In this document: piece after piece, positions 35,280-45,006 of the stretch
How the letters are laid out: every line of letters begins with the position of its first letter
How positions within the stretch are numbered: the first letter of the stretch is position 1
NCBI RefSeq assembly: GCF_019734885.1
Contig: NZ_JAAXCM010000032.1
Location: 1 to 64,000 of the forward strand
DNA: 64,000 nucleotides
Direction: 5' to 3'
DNA from: Pseudocoprococcus catus
GTDB lineage: Bacteria > Bacillota > Clostridia > Lachnospirales > Lachnospiraceae
Made by a program: the position numbers and the translations under genes
Notes under the pieces: model-generated
What the model was told of the DNA's origin: nothing
Database searches by the model: none
The model's input: the letters and a program-made list of their open reading frames with translations, nothing else

Positions 35280-37717
35280 GCTTCGCCCACTTCCTCCGGC
35301 TTCGTCGTCATTACCCGGTAAAGCTCGGTGTCTTTCGGGAAGCGGTCTACAAAGGGCAGCACCACGTTCCCGTAGAAGATAAGCCCCTCGCCCGCTTCGG
35401 TGTGGGTGACATACTTCATCTGCTGCGGGGAGATGTTGAGCTGCTTTGCAAGGATAGCCCGGTCGCCCGCCGCCTGATTGAGCATGAGGACAAAATCAGA
35501 GTTTTCAAAGATATTCTCCACTTCGCGGGAAGCAAGCAAATCTTTGACGTTCTGCGTGATTGCTGTGGGTATGCCGCCCCATTTTCTGAAACGCTTCCAG
35601 ATTTCAACGGAATAGGCGGCGGTCTGTTCCTCTTTCAAGAGAAGATGAAATTCGTCCATAAAATACCGGGTGGATTTCCTTTCTGCCCGGTTGACGGTGA
35701 CGCGGTTCCATACCTGGTCCTGCACAATGAGCATACCTAATTTTTTGAGCTGCTTCCCAAGCTGCTTGATGTCAAAGCAGACAAGGCGGTTTGAAAGCTC
35801 TACATTCGTCCTGTGGTTAAAGACGTTAAGGCTCCCGGAAACATAAAGCTCCAACGCCGCCGCGATACGCGCCGCTTCCGGCTCCGGCTGCTTCAAAAGC
35901 TCGTTGTAGAGGTCGCCCAAGATAGGCATTTTCTCCGGGTCGGGGTCTGCAAGGAAAGGGCGGTACACGTTCCTAACAGCGCGGTCAATGACGGTCTTAT
36001 CGACGGGCTGCAAGCCCTCCTTGCCGCCTATGACAAGCTCGCAGAGGGAGAGGATAAAGTCGGATTTCAGCGCAAGGGGGCTGTCGTCCTCGCTGTAATT
36101 GAGGTTAATATCCATAGGGTTCACATACTGGGGCTTCCCGTCAATGCCCTTGCCCGTAGGCGATAACCGTATCACTTGCCCGTCAAGCCGCTGCACAAGG
36201 GAAAAATACTCTGCTTCCGGGTCGCAGATAATTATGTCGTCGTCGGTAATGAGGAAAGCGTTTGTCATTTCCCGTTTGGCGGCAAAGGATTTCCCGCTTC
36301 CCGGCGTACCCAAGATTAAGCCGTTGGGGTTCTTTAGCTGCTTGCGGTCGCAGAGTATCATGTTGTTAGACAGGGCGTTTAAGCCGTAATACAAAGCCGC
36401 GCCCGTCTGAAAAAGCTCCTGCGTGATAAAGGGGATAAAGATAGCGGTGCTTGACGTGGTAAGCCCTCTTTGAATGGGGATAAGGTTCTCCCCAAGCGGT
36501 ACAGAGGACATAAGCCCCGCTTCCTGTTGGTAGTCAAGGCGGGTTAAGGCGCAGTTGTTCTTCTGTGCAATGCCCGCCGCCGCGAATACGTCATTTTCCA
36601 GTTTCCTTTTTGTGTCTGCCATGTTCACCACAAGGAACGTCAAGAGGAACATTCTTTCATTCCGGCTCTGCAAGTCCTGTAAGAGGTTCTTCGCTTCGCT
36701 GCCGAAAGTGGCAAGGTCGGACGGGATTATATCCATGTCGTAGCCGCTGCGTACCGCTTTTTTCTGTTCTTCGATTTTCATTTTGTCAAGGTCGGTGATT
36801 TTCCGCTTGATTGTCTTTATGGCTTCGGTCTGGTCGATACTGTGGATATGCAGATTGACGATAACGCCCGTTTCCAAGTCCAGAATGTCAGATAAGATAC
36901 GGTCGTTTAATTCCGGCGCAAGGATTTCAAGGAATGAAACCGCGCCGATTTTGCGCCCCATGCGGAAATACCGCCCCTCGCCAAAACGGAAAGAGGACGG
37001 GGCGATAAAGTCCTTTGTGGAAAGCCCGGACGGGGCAAGCCATGAAAAATCAAAGGCAAACTGCCCGCCCTCCGGGTGGAAAATGCCATGCAGCATTTTA
37101 AGGCGTTCATAGCCTGTCATGGGGCGGGCAGACACGCCCAAGAGCTTAAAGTTGTTGAGTACGTCCGTTTCGATACGGGCAAGGCGGGATTTCGCCGCGC
37201 CCAGACTGTCGGCTTCAATGGCAAAGGTGATATATTTTGCTTTGACAAGCCCGTTGTTGCCCTTTGCAAGCTGGTTTTTCAGCATATCCCGGTATTCTGT
37301 GCGGATAGAATTGAAAGCGTCCTCCTGTGCCGGGATATTGACCGCCTTTTCCGCTTCGCCGCGCTGCGTCCCCTGATTGATGAAAGAGAGCTGCACCGAA
37401 ACGGAAGCGTCAAAGTAGTTGAGGAAGTCGCACCAGTTCTCAAAAATGGCGGTCTTGTCGTCTGCCTGTGCAAGCTGATAGTTAATATCTTCAAAGGCGA
37501 CGGTCTTTGAGTATTTCCGTCCCGTAACCTTGCAGATACCGTCCGGGTACATCTGGATATAAGGGATTGTCTGCTGCGCGGTGTGCGCTTTCCCGTCGCC
37601 CTTTGCCTGTCTGATGATTTCCGCAATCTGCTTTTTCTCGGCGCGGGTGAGCTTGCGGGGCGGGTTAGGCTTTGCGCTTCCCGCCGCGCTGTTTCTTCGT
37701 GTTTCCTTTTGCAATCG
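35276..37717 (-). CDS. VirB4/TraE-like conjugation ATPase
   Basis: 813 aa from the TTG at 37,717, which has AAAGGAGG at good spacing inside the end of the PrgI gene. Walker A LGTPGSGKSF near residue 468, Walker B RYFMDEFHLLL near 680. It powers pilus assembly and transfer, working with the coupling protein. All neighbours are of the same operon. Confidence 0.92.
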   Translation of the reverse strand, partial: RLQKETRRNSAAGSAKPNPPRKLTRAEKKQIAEIIRQAKGDGKAHTAQQTIPYIQMYPDGICKVTGRKYSKTVAFEDINYQLAQADDKTAIFENWCDFLNYFDASVSVQLSFINQGTQRGEAEKAVNIPAQEDAFNSIRTEYRDMLKNQLAKGNNGLVKAKYITFAIEADSLGAAKSRLARIETDVLNNFKLLGVSARPMTGYERLKMLHGIFHPEGGQFAFDFSWLAPSGLSTKDFIAPSSFRFGEGRYFRMGRKIGAVSFLEILAPELNDRILSDILDLETGVIVNLHIHSIDQTEAIKTIKRKITDLDKMKIEEQKKAVRSGYDMDIIPSDLATFGSEAKNLLQDLQSRNERMFLLTFLVVNMADTKRKLENDVFAAAGIAQKNNCALTRLDYQQEAGLMSSVPLGENLIPIQRGLTTSSTAIFIPFITQELFQTGAALYYGLNALSNNMILCDRKQLKNPNGLILGTPGSGKSFAAKREMTNAFLITDDDIIICDPEAEYFSLVQRLDGQVIRLSPTGKGIDGKPQYVNPMDINLNYSEDDSPLALKSDFILSLCELVIGGKEGLQPVDKTVIDRAVRNVYRPFLADPDPEKMPILGDLYNELLKQPEPEAARIAAALELYVSGSLNVFNHRTNVELSNRLVCFDIKQLGKQLKKLGMLIVQDQVWNRVTVNRAERKSTRYFMDEFHLLLKEEQTAAYSVEIWKRFRKWGGIPTAITQNVKDLLASREVENIFENSDFVLMLNQAAGDRAILAKQLNISPQQMKYVTHTEAGEGLIFYGNVVLPFVDRFPKDTELYRVMTTKPEEVGEA

Positions 37718-38066
37718 CTGATACCTCCTTTTCAAGTTTTCTCTGCCGTTCTAAGACGGAATAAAAGTTGTCTGTCCTGTATGGTCGTTCTTTGGGGGCT
37801 ATGAATTTCGTCTGAATGATGTTCTTCACCACCACTTCAAGGGGCTGTCCATGCTTCTCATACATGGCAAAGAGGAAACAGGGCAGCATGACGGCAATCA
37901 TAGCCATAGACGCAAGGCTTGTGCCTGTGCTGTCTTTGAGCAGAAAGAAAAGCGGCAAGCCGAACAGGAGAGCCGCCGCAAAACATACAATCTGCCGTTT
38001 GGTAAGGTTGAACGCTACTTTTGTCTTGACTTTGGATAAGTCTTTGGGTACGGGTACATACGCCAA
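37665..38066 (-). CDS. PrgI-family membrane protein (VirB3-like)
   Basis: 133 aa. MAYVPVPKDLSKVKTKVAFN is the family opening. Two spans at about 27-43 and 50-67, then a basic tail. PrgI is always next to VirB4 in Gram-positive type IV systems and takes the VirB3 place. It overlaps VirB4 by 53 nt. Confidence 0.87.
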   Translation of the reverse strand: MAYVPVPKDLSKVKTKVAFNLTKRQIVCFAAALLFGLPLFFLLKDSTGTSLASMAMIAVMLPCFLFAMYEKHGQPLEVVVKNIIQTKFIAPKERPYRTDNFYSVLERQRKLEKEVSAIAKGNTKKQRGGKRKA

Positions 38067-38243
38067 GTGAAAACCTCCTTTCTCTGGGTTTGGTGTTGCT
38101 GTAACTTCCCATAAGGGTAATCAAGGCAAAGGTCAATCTATGCCCTTTGCCCGCCCGTATTATATGGGGGTTATCCGCGTCAAGGTCGGGTCGTATTTTC
38201 GCCGCTTCGCTCTGAAAATCTCCACCCTGCCCTTGACACGCCG

Positions 38244-39113
38244 CTAATGCGCGGAGAATATCGACTTCGCCAGTGCGCCGGATTTGAACAGGGAGAAACA
38301 GAGGATAACGGTATAGGCTGCAAGGGAGAATATCGCGCTGTGCAGATTGTCCGCTATTATCATGTTGTTTACCAGAACCGCGTAAATGCCGACGCATATC
38401 ATAATGAGGAAGCCTTGAAAACCGATAGCGAACAGGGATTTGAGGTAGTTGTTTCCTATCTGCCCCCATTCCCGGTTCGTCATTGTTGCAAACGGGATAG
38501 GCGATACCGAACAGTAAAGGTAAATCTCTATCATGCGCCCGTAGAGGATAACGGTTATCAGTACGGACATGATTTTCATGCACAAGCTCACAAGGCTTGT
38601 TTCCATGACAAGTAAGAGCAGTTCGGGGATTTCCATAGCGTCAAGCCCGTCCTGCATGGAAGCAAGGGCGGCGGCAACATCAATCTCTGTGCTGCCGCCG
38701 ATTACCCCCGCCGCGCCGGAAACAACGTGCTGCGCCATATCGAACACCGCCATAGTGATGTCAAAGGTGTGCGTCACAAGGTAGACTGCCACAAACGCCT
38801 TGAACACCCACTTGAAGAACATGGAAGTGTCAACGTCGTGCATATTGTTCTTTTCCGTTACCATGCTGATAAGCTCATAGCATAGGACGTAGGTAATGAC
38901 AAGCCCCGCAATGGGTACGATTACATTCTCACTAAGGGTCTGTATCATGGAGAATATATTTGCGTTCCACCCTTGCGGGGTCTGCCCTACCTCTGCGGCG
39001 ATAGTGCCGACTTTCTCGTTTACGTCCCCGAACATAGTTGACAGATTACCGTTTATGGCTCCTATGAGGATTTCCTTTATCCATTCGTTAATCGCGTCAA
39101 GTATGCTCTGCAT
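38244..39113 (-). CDS. VirB6/TrbL-like polytopic channel protein
   Basis: 289 aa with about six or seven membrane spans (for example VIVPIAGLVITYVLCYELI and LFAIGFQGFLIMICVGIYAV). Matches the CD1112-type TrbL-like protein of Clostridial elements. It probably forms the membrane channel with PrgI. Confidence 0.85.
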   Translation of the reverse strand: MQSILDAINEWIKEILIGAINGNLSTMFGDVNEKVGTIAAEVGQTPQGWNANIFSMIQTLSENVIVPIAGLVITYVLCYELISMVTEKNNMHDVDTSMFFKWVFKAFVAVYLVTHTFDITMAVFDMAQHVVSGAAGVIGGSTEIDVAAALASMQDGLDAMEIPELLLLVMETSLVSLCMKIMSVLITVILYGRMIEIYLYCSVSPIPFATMTNREWGQIGNNYLKSLFAIGFQGFLIMICVGIYAVLVNNMIIADNLHSAIFSLAAYTVILCFSLFKSGALAKSIFSAH

Positions 39114-39132
39114 AAGCCTTTACCCGCGCTTC

Positions 39133-39348
39133 TTAACCGAACAAGCCGGAAAGCAGCGGTACAAGGGTCATGCCGATAAGGGCAACGCCGCCGCCCGCCA
39201 TAAGCTGCTTCATGCCCTGGCTCTTCGCGCCCGGATTGTCGTTGCCGTAGCCCTCCATGAGATTGATAACGCCCCAGATACCAAGCCCGGCTCCAAGTGC
39301 TACAACAAGGGTCTGCAAAACGTCTACTGCGCTATTGAAAAATGCCAT
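39133..39348 (-). CDS. Maff2-family small membrane protein (pilin/VirB2-like)
   Basis: 71 aa from the ATG at 39,348 (AAAGGATT upstream). Two spans (LQTLVVALGAGLGIWGVINL and AGGGVALIGMTLVPLLSGL) with a charged turn. The size and layout fit a VirB2-type subunit. It lies 19 nt before the VirB6-like gene. Confidence 0.8.
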   Translation of the reverse strand: MAFFNSAVDVLQTLVVALGAGLGIWGVINLMEGYGNDNPGAKSQGMKQLMAGGGVALIGMTLVPLLSGLFG

Positions 39349-39765
39349 AAATAAATCCTTTCTGCCGCGTCTGCGGCTGTCCGGCAAGCGGACAAAAGGC
39401 GGTCAGCGTATGCCGCCGCATAAAAAAACCGCCCTCTGGTAAAGGCGGCTGTCCCCGCGCTGCGTAAGTTCTGCGGCGCGGCGGTATTCAGTTGTAGGGG
39501 GGTGCGGCTCCTGCCGCTGTGTGCTGCGCCGGAAAGTAGGGGCGCGTATCATGTAGCCGATATTGATATATGTGATTGCTTCGATTCCTCCTTTCGGTGT
39601 CCCGCTGTGCTGCCGGACGGGTATTATTCAGACTTGCGGGAAGTGAATAGCTTGCATAGCAAGGTGTTCGCTTCCCGCAAGTTCACAAAGGGGTAGCTGC
39701 CGCAAGGCAGCGTAGGGGAAGTGTAGCTTCCCCTGTCCCCCCCTCCCCGGCGGTCTGCCATGCTG
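39349..39765. other. intergenic region with large hairpins
   Basis: About 420 bp without a gene inside the transfer operon. It holds a stem of about 16 bp at 39,632-39,682 (ACTTGCGGGAAG/CTTCCCGCAAGT) with an inner CTTGC-ATAG-CAAG, followed by smaller hairpins GCTGCC/GGCAGC and AGGGGAAG/CTTCCCCT. Possible partial terminator or RNA-processing site that raises pilin mRNA relative to upstream genes. Confidence 0.5.
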
Positions 39766-39936
39766 TCACTGTTGAGGGATAAGCCCCCGGCGCGTGACAT
39801 ACTCCGTTGCAAAACGGCGGTGTTCCGCTTCCTTTTCCCGCCAATACTCCCATAATGCAGCGTCGGCGGCTTCCGCAACATTCATTAAAAACCGTTCAAG
39901 CTGCTTTTGTTTTTCCTCTGCGCTACGTTTCCTCAT
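39766..39936 (-). CDS. small helical element protein
   Basis: 56 aa from the ATG at 39,936 with AGGAGG upstream; the longer frame has no ribosome site. Charged and helical (KRSAEEKQKQLERFLMNVAE). Function unknown. It overlaps the coupling-protein gene by 14 nt. Confidence 0.55.
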   Translation of the reverse strand: MRKRSAEEKQKQLERFLMNVAEAADAALWEYWREKEAEHRRFATEYVTRRGLIPQQ

Positions 39937-40342
39937 GGTCTGCGTCCTCCTGTAAGTCTGCTGCGTCAATCTCGTAATAGTCAAAAACCTCGTCGGGCTT
40001 GACAATGGCGGGGCGGCGTTTAAGGTGCTTTTCCATGTCAAAGGCGTTCTTCGGGTCTGCGTCGGATAGGTACTTGTATTTCGGGTGTTTCGTTATGTCG
40101 AATTTGTCCGAAAAGAACGGGCGCACCCCGCGTAGCTGCAAGATACATTTCCCTCCGTCCATGACTGCGATTTCATCTTCCGTCATAAGCTGCTTTCCCA
40201 ATTTCTGATAGTTCAGCCCATGCGAAAGCTCCCGCCCCCTTGTTTCGGAAGTGTTGAAGCTGTCTATCGTTTCCTTGCCTAAAATCTCCGATATTTCTTT
40301 GAGCGTGGTTTTTTCCTTGCCGCCCAAGAAAAGCGTGGTGTC
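39923..40342 (-). CDS. VirD4/TraG-like coupling protein, exon 2
   Basis: The last 139 codons of the coupling protein, beginning DTTLFLGGKEKTTLKEIS right after the group II intron. It carries the end of the ATPase core and a C-terminal tail rich in acidic residues. Joined in frame to exon 1 (42,859-44,247) it gives a 602-aa protein, the normal size for this family. It has no ribosome site and depends on splicing. Confidence 0.85.
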   Translation of the reverse strand, partial: DTTLFLGGKEKTTLKEISEILGKETIDSFNTSETRGRELSHGLNYQKLGKQLMTEDEIAVMDGGKCILQLRGVRPFFSDKFDITKHPKYKYLSDADPKNAFDMEKHLKRRPAIVKPDEVFDYYEIDAADLQEDADHEET

Positions 40343-42858
40343 ATGAGGTAAGGTTCAGCTCATCCTTTGCAGGACTTGCGTCCCCTCCCTCCCAAACCGC
40401 ACGTACACCTCTCGATGTATACGGCTTTCCGCTTATTATATTTACGGTATTAAGAATGAATCAGTTTATGACATTCAGGGCATACCACAAGAGTTTTCCG
40501 TCTCCTTTTGCGCATAAGGAGTACCCACTCCGCATTGCCCTTTAAGTCTTTTAGTTTCTTTACTTGATGGATTTCCAGATTTCTGCAATCCTTTCCACAA
40601 AGTTCACAGGTATGGCGTTCCACTCTCTGTTTCAGAGTGTTGGTTTTAGCGTATTTTGAGAACTGCGGAAGTTCGCTCACATTGTCAAACTTCGTAGCTG
40701 ATTCTTTTCGCTTAAACCCGTCTCTGTAAAAGGTCGTGATTTTCCTTCCTGCTCTGGTATCGTATGCGATTGTAAACAGACCTCCAACACAATATCTGCG
40801 CTTGATTTCGTGAACATTTGTTTTATACTTACAGGCAAATGTCTTGTACATACTGTACTTCATAAGATTGGCAAATCTGCCTATCTTGAAGGAATCATTT
40901 GCTATGGCATAATAGTTGTAAAGTCCACGAACTTCCGCATTATATCTTGCCAGAATCTCTATATCGCTTTGATTTACCAGTTTTCCTCTGTGTAGGGCTA
41001 CAAATCTTTCTTTTCCGTTTTCGTTAATCTTGATTTTGATTGCATGATATTCCAGTAACTTTCCCACCCATTTTTCTCTGGGTACAAGTAATTTCACCAC
41101 TCCTGCATTGCTTCTGATTTTGTATCCTCCTGCGGATTTCTTTAAATCCTGACTTCTGGATACCGTAATGTCATAGCCTAAAAATCTGGCTCTGTCTCCT
41201 GTATGCGTAACTTTGGTTTTGGTTTCGGACATTTCCAAATCCAGTTCTTCCCTGAGAAATCTGCCGACGTCAGCTTTCATCTGTTCTGCGTCCGCTTTGC
41301 TCCCAATTACTCCAATGATGAAATCATCAGCGTATCGGGTGTACTGAATCCGTTTATACGTCTCATCCAAAGGTTCGGTCGGAGTTAGCTGTCGTGTTTG
41401 CTTTTCAAGCATTTTCAAATGTTTATTGCGTTCCCAGCGTTCTTCTGGAGATAAATCCGCCCACTTCTTTTTGCCCATACATCTATAATAGGATGCCTTT
41501 TTGACAACTTTCTTGTAGTCGGAGTTCATTTGTTTCTTCTTTCCTCGGTTATATTTCTGTGCATATTCCTCCATAAATTTATCTAATTCGTGAAGGTACA
41601 CATTTGCAAGCACTGGACTGACACCTGAACCCTGCGGTACTCCGCTGTATGTCCGATTGTACGTCCATTGCTCCATATAGCCTGCTTTTAGAAATTTCCA
41701 GATGAGTTGTAGAAACATTTCATCATCAATACGTTTTCTCAGCAATCTGATGATTGTGTGGTGATTAAAACTGTCGAAGCAGGCGTGTATATCGCCCTCA
41801 ACAAACCAGTTCGTTCCCGTAAAGGTTTTCTGTATCTGGTATAATGCTGTCTGACAGCTTTTGTTTGGTCTGAACCCATGAGATGTTTTCTTAAACACAG
41901 GCTCATAAATGCTTTCTAAAATCATCTTCACTACTTCCTGCACCAGTTTGTCATTGCCCGACTGGATTCCCAACGGACGCTTTTTATTACTGTTTTTCTT
42001 AGCAATATATTCCCTGCGTGCAGGTTTTGGCAGGTAACTTTTATCTCGCATGGATTCAATAATCCTTTGGATTCTTTCGTCACTCATGCCATCAATAGTA
42101 GTTCCATCTGCACCGGCAGTCATACTGCCTGTGTTTGCATATATGTTTTTATATGCAAGCCAATAGAACTCTGGATTGTACAGATTCCGATATAATCTTT
42201 GAAACCTGTAAGATTCATTCTTTGACTTTTCCGTCAAACTACTTAATACTTGGATTGGATTTCTCAATGCCTCTCGCACCGTCCTTTCATATCGTATTAG
42301 TAAATAAGCTGCTCCCCTTCGCCATGTGAACGTCATTAACGTCTCAGACTACTATGGGAGCTGTGTGACCATGCCCGTTACCAGGTTTAGGTCATCCCCA
42401 GTTAGTATTTATGGAATTAGCGTTTCGTGTTGTCGGCACCGACTTTCGCCATTTACCCGCTGTCTTGCGGTTGTCCTTCCATGAGTATCGCTTGCTTTCA
42501 TAACTGCGAAATGAAACCAACATGGAATAGCATACGTTTCAATCCTTTTCGTATGCGGAGTGCGGATTCCCCCACTCTGGCTATCGTTCAGGCAGTTTAG
42601 CTTTGTACCTCATACACGAATTTTTATTCTTGAATTTTCAGATACACAGGATTAGTACCTTATCATTCAGGCTTTTATCCATTGACAAAAGCGACAACAT
42701 GCTACACTCCCCTTCGGGTTTCCCCTCTCGGATAAGTTGTAGAATAATAGGCTGTGATTTTTCATCACTTGATACTTTTACCTACTGCTTGCTAAAGGCA
42801 GTATTCCATAAATACCACGCCGCCGAATTTATAATGCGCTGGCGACTTCTGGGCGCAC
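40343..42858 (-). mobile_element. group II intron in the coupling-protein gene
   Basis: 2,516 nt. The 5' end GTGCGCCC fits the GUGYG rule and the 3' end is AT (AY rule). Domain V is at 40,394-40,426 (AGCCGTATACATCGAGAGG ... GTGCGGTTT). The ORF lies in domain IV. A candidate EBS1 (GCAGTT, 42,507-42,502) complements the last six exon bases AACTGC. The intron splits the codons TGC|GAC without loss, so spliced mRNA is intact. Confidence 0.9.
40450..42336 (-). CDS. ltrA: group II intron reverse transcriptase/maturase with HNH endonuclease
   Basis: 628 aa, LtrA type. RT domains with active site YTRYADDFIIG near residue 335 and GVPQGSGVSPVLANVYL near 235; maturase X domain; and C-terminal HNH (CELCGKDCRNLEIHQVKKLK ... 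VCPECHKLIHS). All parts look intact, so splicing and retrohoming are likely. The encoded frame is complete. Confidence 0.93.
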   Translation of the reverse strand: MTFTWRRGAAYLLIRYERTVREALRNPIQVLSSLTEKSKNESYRFQRLYRNLYNPEFYWLAYKNIYANTGSMTAGADGTTIDGMSDERIQRIIESMRDKSYLPKPARREYIAKKNSNKKRPLGIQSGNDKLVQEVVKMILESIYEPVFKKTSHGFRPNKSCQTALYQIQKTFTGTNWFVEGDIHACFDSFNHHTIIRLLRKRIDDEMFLQLIWKFLKAGYMEQWTYNRTYSGVPQGSGVSPVLANVYLHELDKFMEEYAQKYNRGKKKQMNSDYKKVVKKASYYRCMGKKKWADLSPEERWERNKHLKMLEKQTRQLTPTEPLDETYKRIQYTRYADDFIIGVIGSKADAEQMKADVGRFLREELDLEMSETKTKVTHTGDRARFLGYDITVSRSQDLKKSAGGYKIRSNAGVVKLLVPREKWVGKLLEYHAIKIKINENGKERFVALHRGKLVNQSDIEILARYNAEVRGLYNYYAIANDSFKIGRFANLMKYSMYKTFACKYKTNVHEIKRRYCVGGLFTIAYDTRAGRKITTFYRDGFKRKESATKFDNVSELPQFSKYAKTNTLKQRVERHTCELCGKDCRNLEIHQVKKLKDLKGNAEWVLLMRKRRRKTLVVCPECHKLIHS

Positions 42859-44247
42859 GCAGTTGCCGACTATGGTATCGGCGTTGTCCTTGTAGATTGC
42901 CTTTAGCTGTGACTGGCTCTGCAAGATGATTGACGCGGAGATTTCCCGGCTCCGTATGGTTGCGATTAGTTTCTCAAATTTGGGGATTTGCCCGATATTC
43001 GCAAATTCATCAAGTAAGCACCGTACATGGACGGGAAGCCGCCCGCCGTATTCATCATCTGCTTTGTCGCACAAGAGGTTGAATAGCTGTGTGTAGAGAA
43101 TACTCACGACAAAGTTAAAGGTGTCGTCGGTGTCGCTGATAATCACGAAAAGGGCGGTCTTTCTGTCACCTATGGTGTCAAGCTCCATTTCGTCGGTTTC
43201 CATAAGCTCCCGCAGCTCCTTAATGTCGAATGGGGCTAACCTCGCGCCGCATGAGATAAGTATGCTTTTTGCGGTCTTGCCCGCCGCCAGTTTGTATTTT
43301 TTGTACTGCTTGACTGCAAAATGTTCCGGGTCTTTTTCTTCCAGACGTTCAAACATGAGGTCAACCGGGTTCTGGAAATCCTCGTCGTCCTCGCGGGCTT
43401 CCGACGCATTTATCATTTCAAGCAGCGTCGTGAAGTTCTTCTCGTCCTCTGGGGCTTCATACCAGATATAGCCGATTAGTGCGGTGTAGTAGAGCTTTTC
43501 CGCTTTCACCCAGAAATCCTCGCCGGATTTTTCCCCGTCGCCTTTGGTGTTGGCGATAATGGTATTGACTAATTTCAAAATGTCCTTTTCGCTCCGCAGA
43601 TAGGCAAAGGGATTGTATTTCATGGATTTTTTGAAGTTAATCGTATTTAGCACTTTGATACGGTATTTGTACCGCTGCAACATTTTCCCGGTTTCCAAAA
43701 TCAGTGTTCCTTTCGGGTCAGTGACGATATACGACGTTGGAAAATCCTTTGACGTACATTGCATGAGCGACGGTTTCACAAAGAACCGGGTCTTGCCGCT
43801 GCCGGAACCGCCGATTACAAGAATATTTTTGTTTCTTGCGTATTTCGGCTGCTTCGGGCGGCTGTTCATGGTGAGCCGTTCCGTCTGCGTTAAGGGGATA
43901 TTGTTCTCAAATACCGGGTCTGTGTACGGCTTTATGTCGTCAGCCCCGCCCCAACGCGCCGAACCGTATTCTGTCCCGCGGCGGTATTTCTTCGCGTTCT
44001 TGCCTTTGGTGTAGATAATCAGCCGGACAATGACCGCCCCCGCAATGCCGATAAGTAAGTCTGCCGGGTGGAAGCTCGGCGCGATACTGGAAAAGGCGGT
44101 GGTAAAACCGTCCCCAAGATGTAGCAGCTTTGCGCTTGCGTCCGCGCCGGGGGATAGACGGACAGCCGCGCCCACTTTATCAAAGAGCCAGACAAAGAGC
44201 AGATACGGGAGATTTAGGATAAGCAGCTTCTTGATTTCCGGCTTCAT
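42859..44247 (-). CDS. VirD4/TraG-like coupling protein, exon 1
   Basis: 463 codons up to IVGNC, where the intron enters. Two N-terminal spans (about 8-25 and 63-80), Walker A IGGSGSGKTR near residue 147, Walker B CLLDEFANIG near 412. Unspliced mRNA would run on for nine codons to a stop, giving a 472-aa truncated protein. It links the relaxosome to the secretion channel. It overlaps the PcfB-like gene by 4 nt. Confidence 0.92.
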
Positions 44248-44720
44248 AGCGATACCTCCCTGTCCTTGTTCTTGACCTTTGCCCGTTCCGCGTTCTTGCC
44301 CTGTGCGGCTTCTTTGAGCGTAGAGAGCAGCTTTCGGATAGAGGGCTTTTTCTCCTGTGTCAGCTTCTTTGCGGAAAACTCCTTAAAGGCTGCGGTCAGC
44401 ACGTCCGCGTCCCGCCCCTTGAAAAAAACCAGATAGCGGGGCGGGCTTTCCGTTGCGTCCTTTTTCAGCGCAAAGTCGATACCGTACTTTTTCGCCGTAC
44501 TCTCAAAGGCTTTGATATTGCCCTCGGTAATCTCAATGTTGGAAACGCCCGCGTTCTGCTTCATAAGCTGCTTTAAGCTCTGCTTTCCCTGTGGCGGTTT
44601 TGCAAGCTGCTTTTTGCCCTTTGACAGTATGGCTTTCATTGCCTTTTGGAGCGTCTGGGCGGTCAGCTTCCCGGTCTTGATGTAAAGGGCTATGGTCTTT
44701 TCGTTTACTTCGTCCTGCAA
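44244..44720 (-). CDS. PcfB-family (DUF3801) coupling-protein partner
   Basis: 158 aa from a TTG start with AAAGGAGG upstream. EKTIALYIKTGKLTAQTLQK opens the family; a basic C-terminus includes KPSIRKLLSTLKEA. In pCF10, PcfB helps the coupling protein PcfC to dock the relaxosome. It is placed directly before the coupling protein, as expected. Confidence 0.83.
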   Translation of the reverse strand: MQDEVNEKTIALYIKTGKLTAQTLQKAMKAILSKGKKQLAKPPQGKQSLKQLMKQNAGVSNIEITEGNIKAFESTAKKYGIDFALKKDATESPPRYLVFFKGRDADVLTAAFKEFSAKKLTQEKKPSIRKLLSTLKEAAQGKNAERAKVKNKDREVSL

Positions 44721-44761
44721 TTCCTCGCGTCCTCCTTTCGCGTTTCTTTATGGGGCGGCGG

Positions 44762-44983
44762 TCAGATACGCACCCGCAGCCCGTTCAAGTCCTCGGCTCT
44801 GATACCCACAAGATACCAGTTGTCGCCGTACTCAATCCGGGTCGGCTTCCACTTGCCCCGCACGAATACGTCAAAGCACTCACCGCAATGCAAGCCCCCG
44901 TAGTAGCTGTTTAAGTCAAAGCGAATGTCGTAACGGTCGGTGCGCTCGTCAAATACCAATGCTCCTGTCATTTTCTGTGCCAT
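44762..44983 (-). CDS. DUF5348 protein
   Basis: 73 aa. The pattern DERTDRYDIRFDLNSYYGG followed by LHCGECFDVFV and WKPTRIEY matches DUF5348, a small beta protein common near rep genes of these elements. Function unknown. AGGAGGA precedes the start. Confidence 0.75.
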   Translation of the reverse strand: MAQKMTGALVFDERTDRYDIRFDLNSYYGGLHCGECFDVFVRGKWKPTRIEYGDNWYLVGIRAEDLNGLRVRI

Positions 44984-45006
44984 AATAAAATCCTCCTTTT
45001 GTTGTT

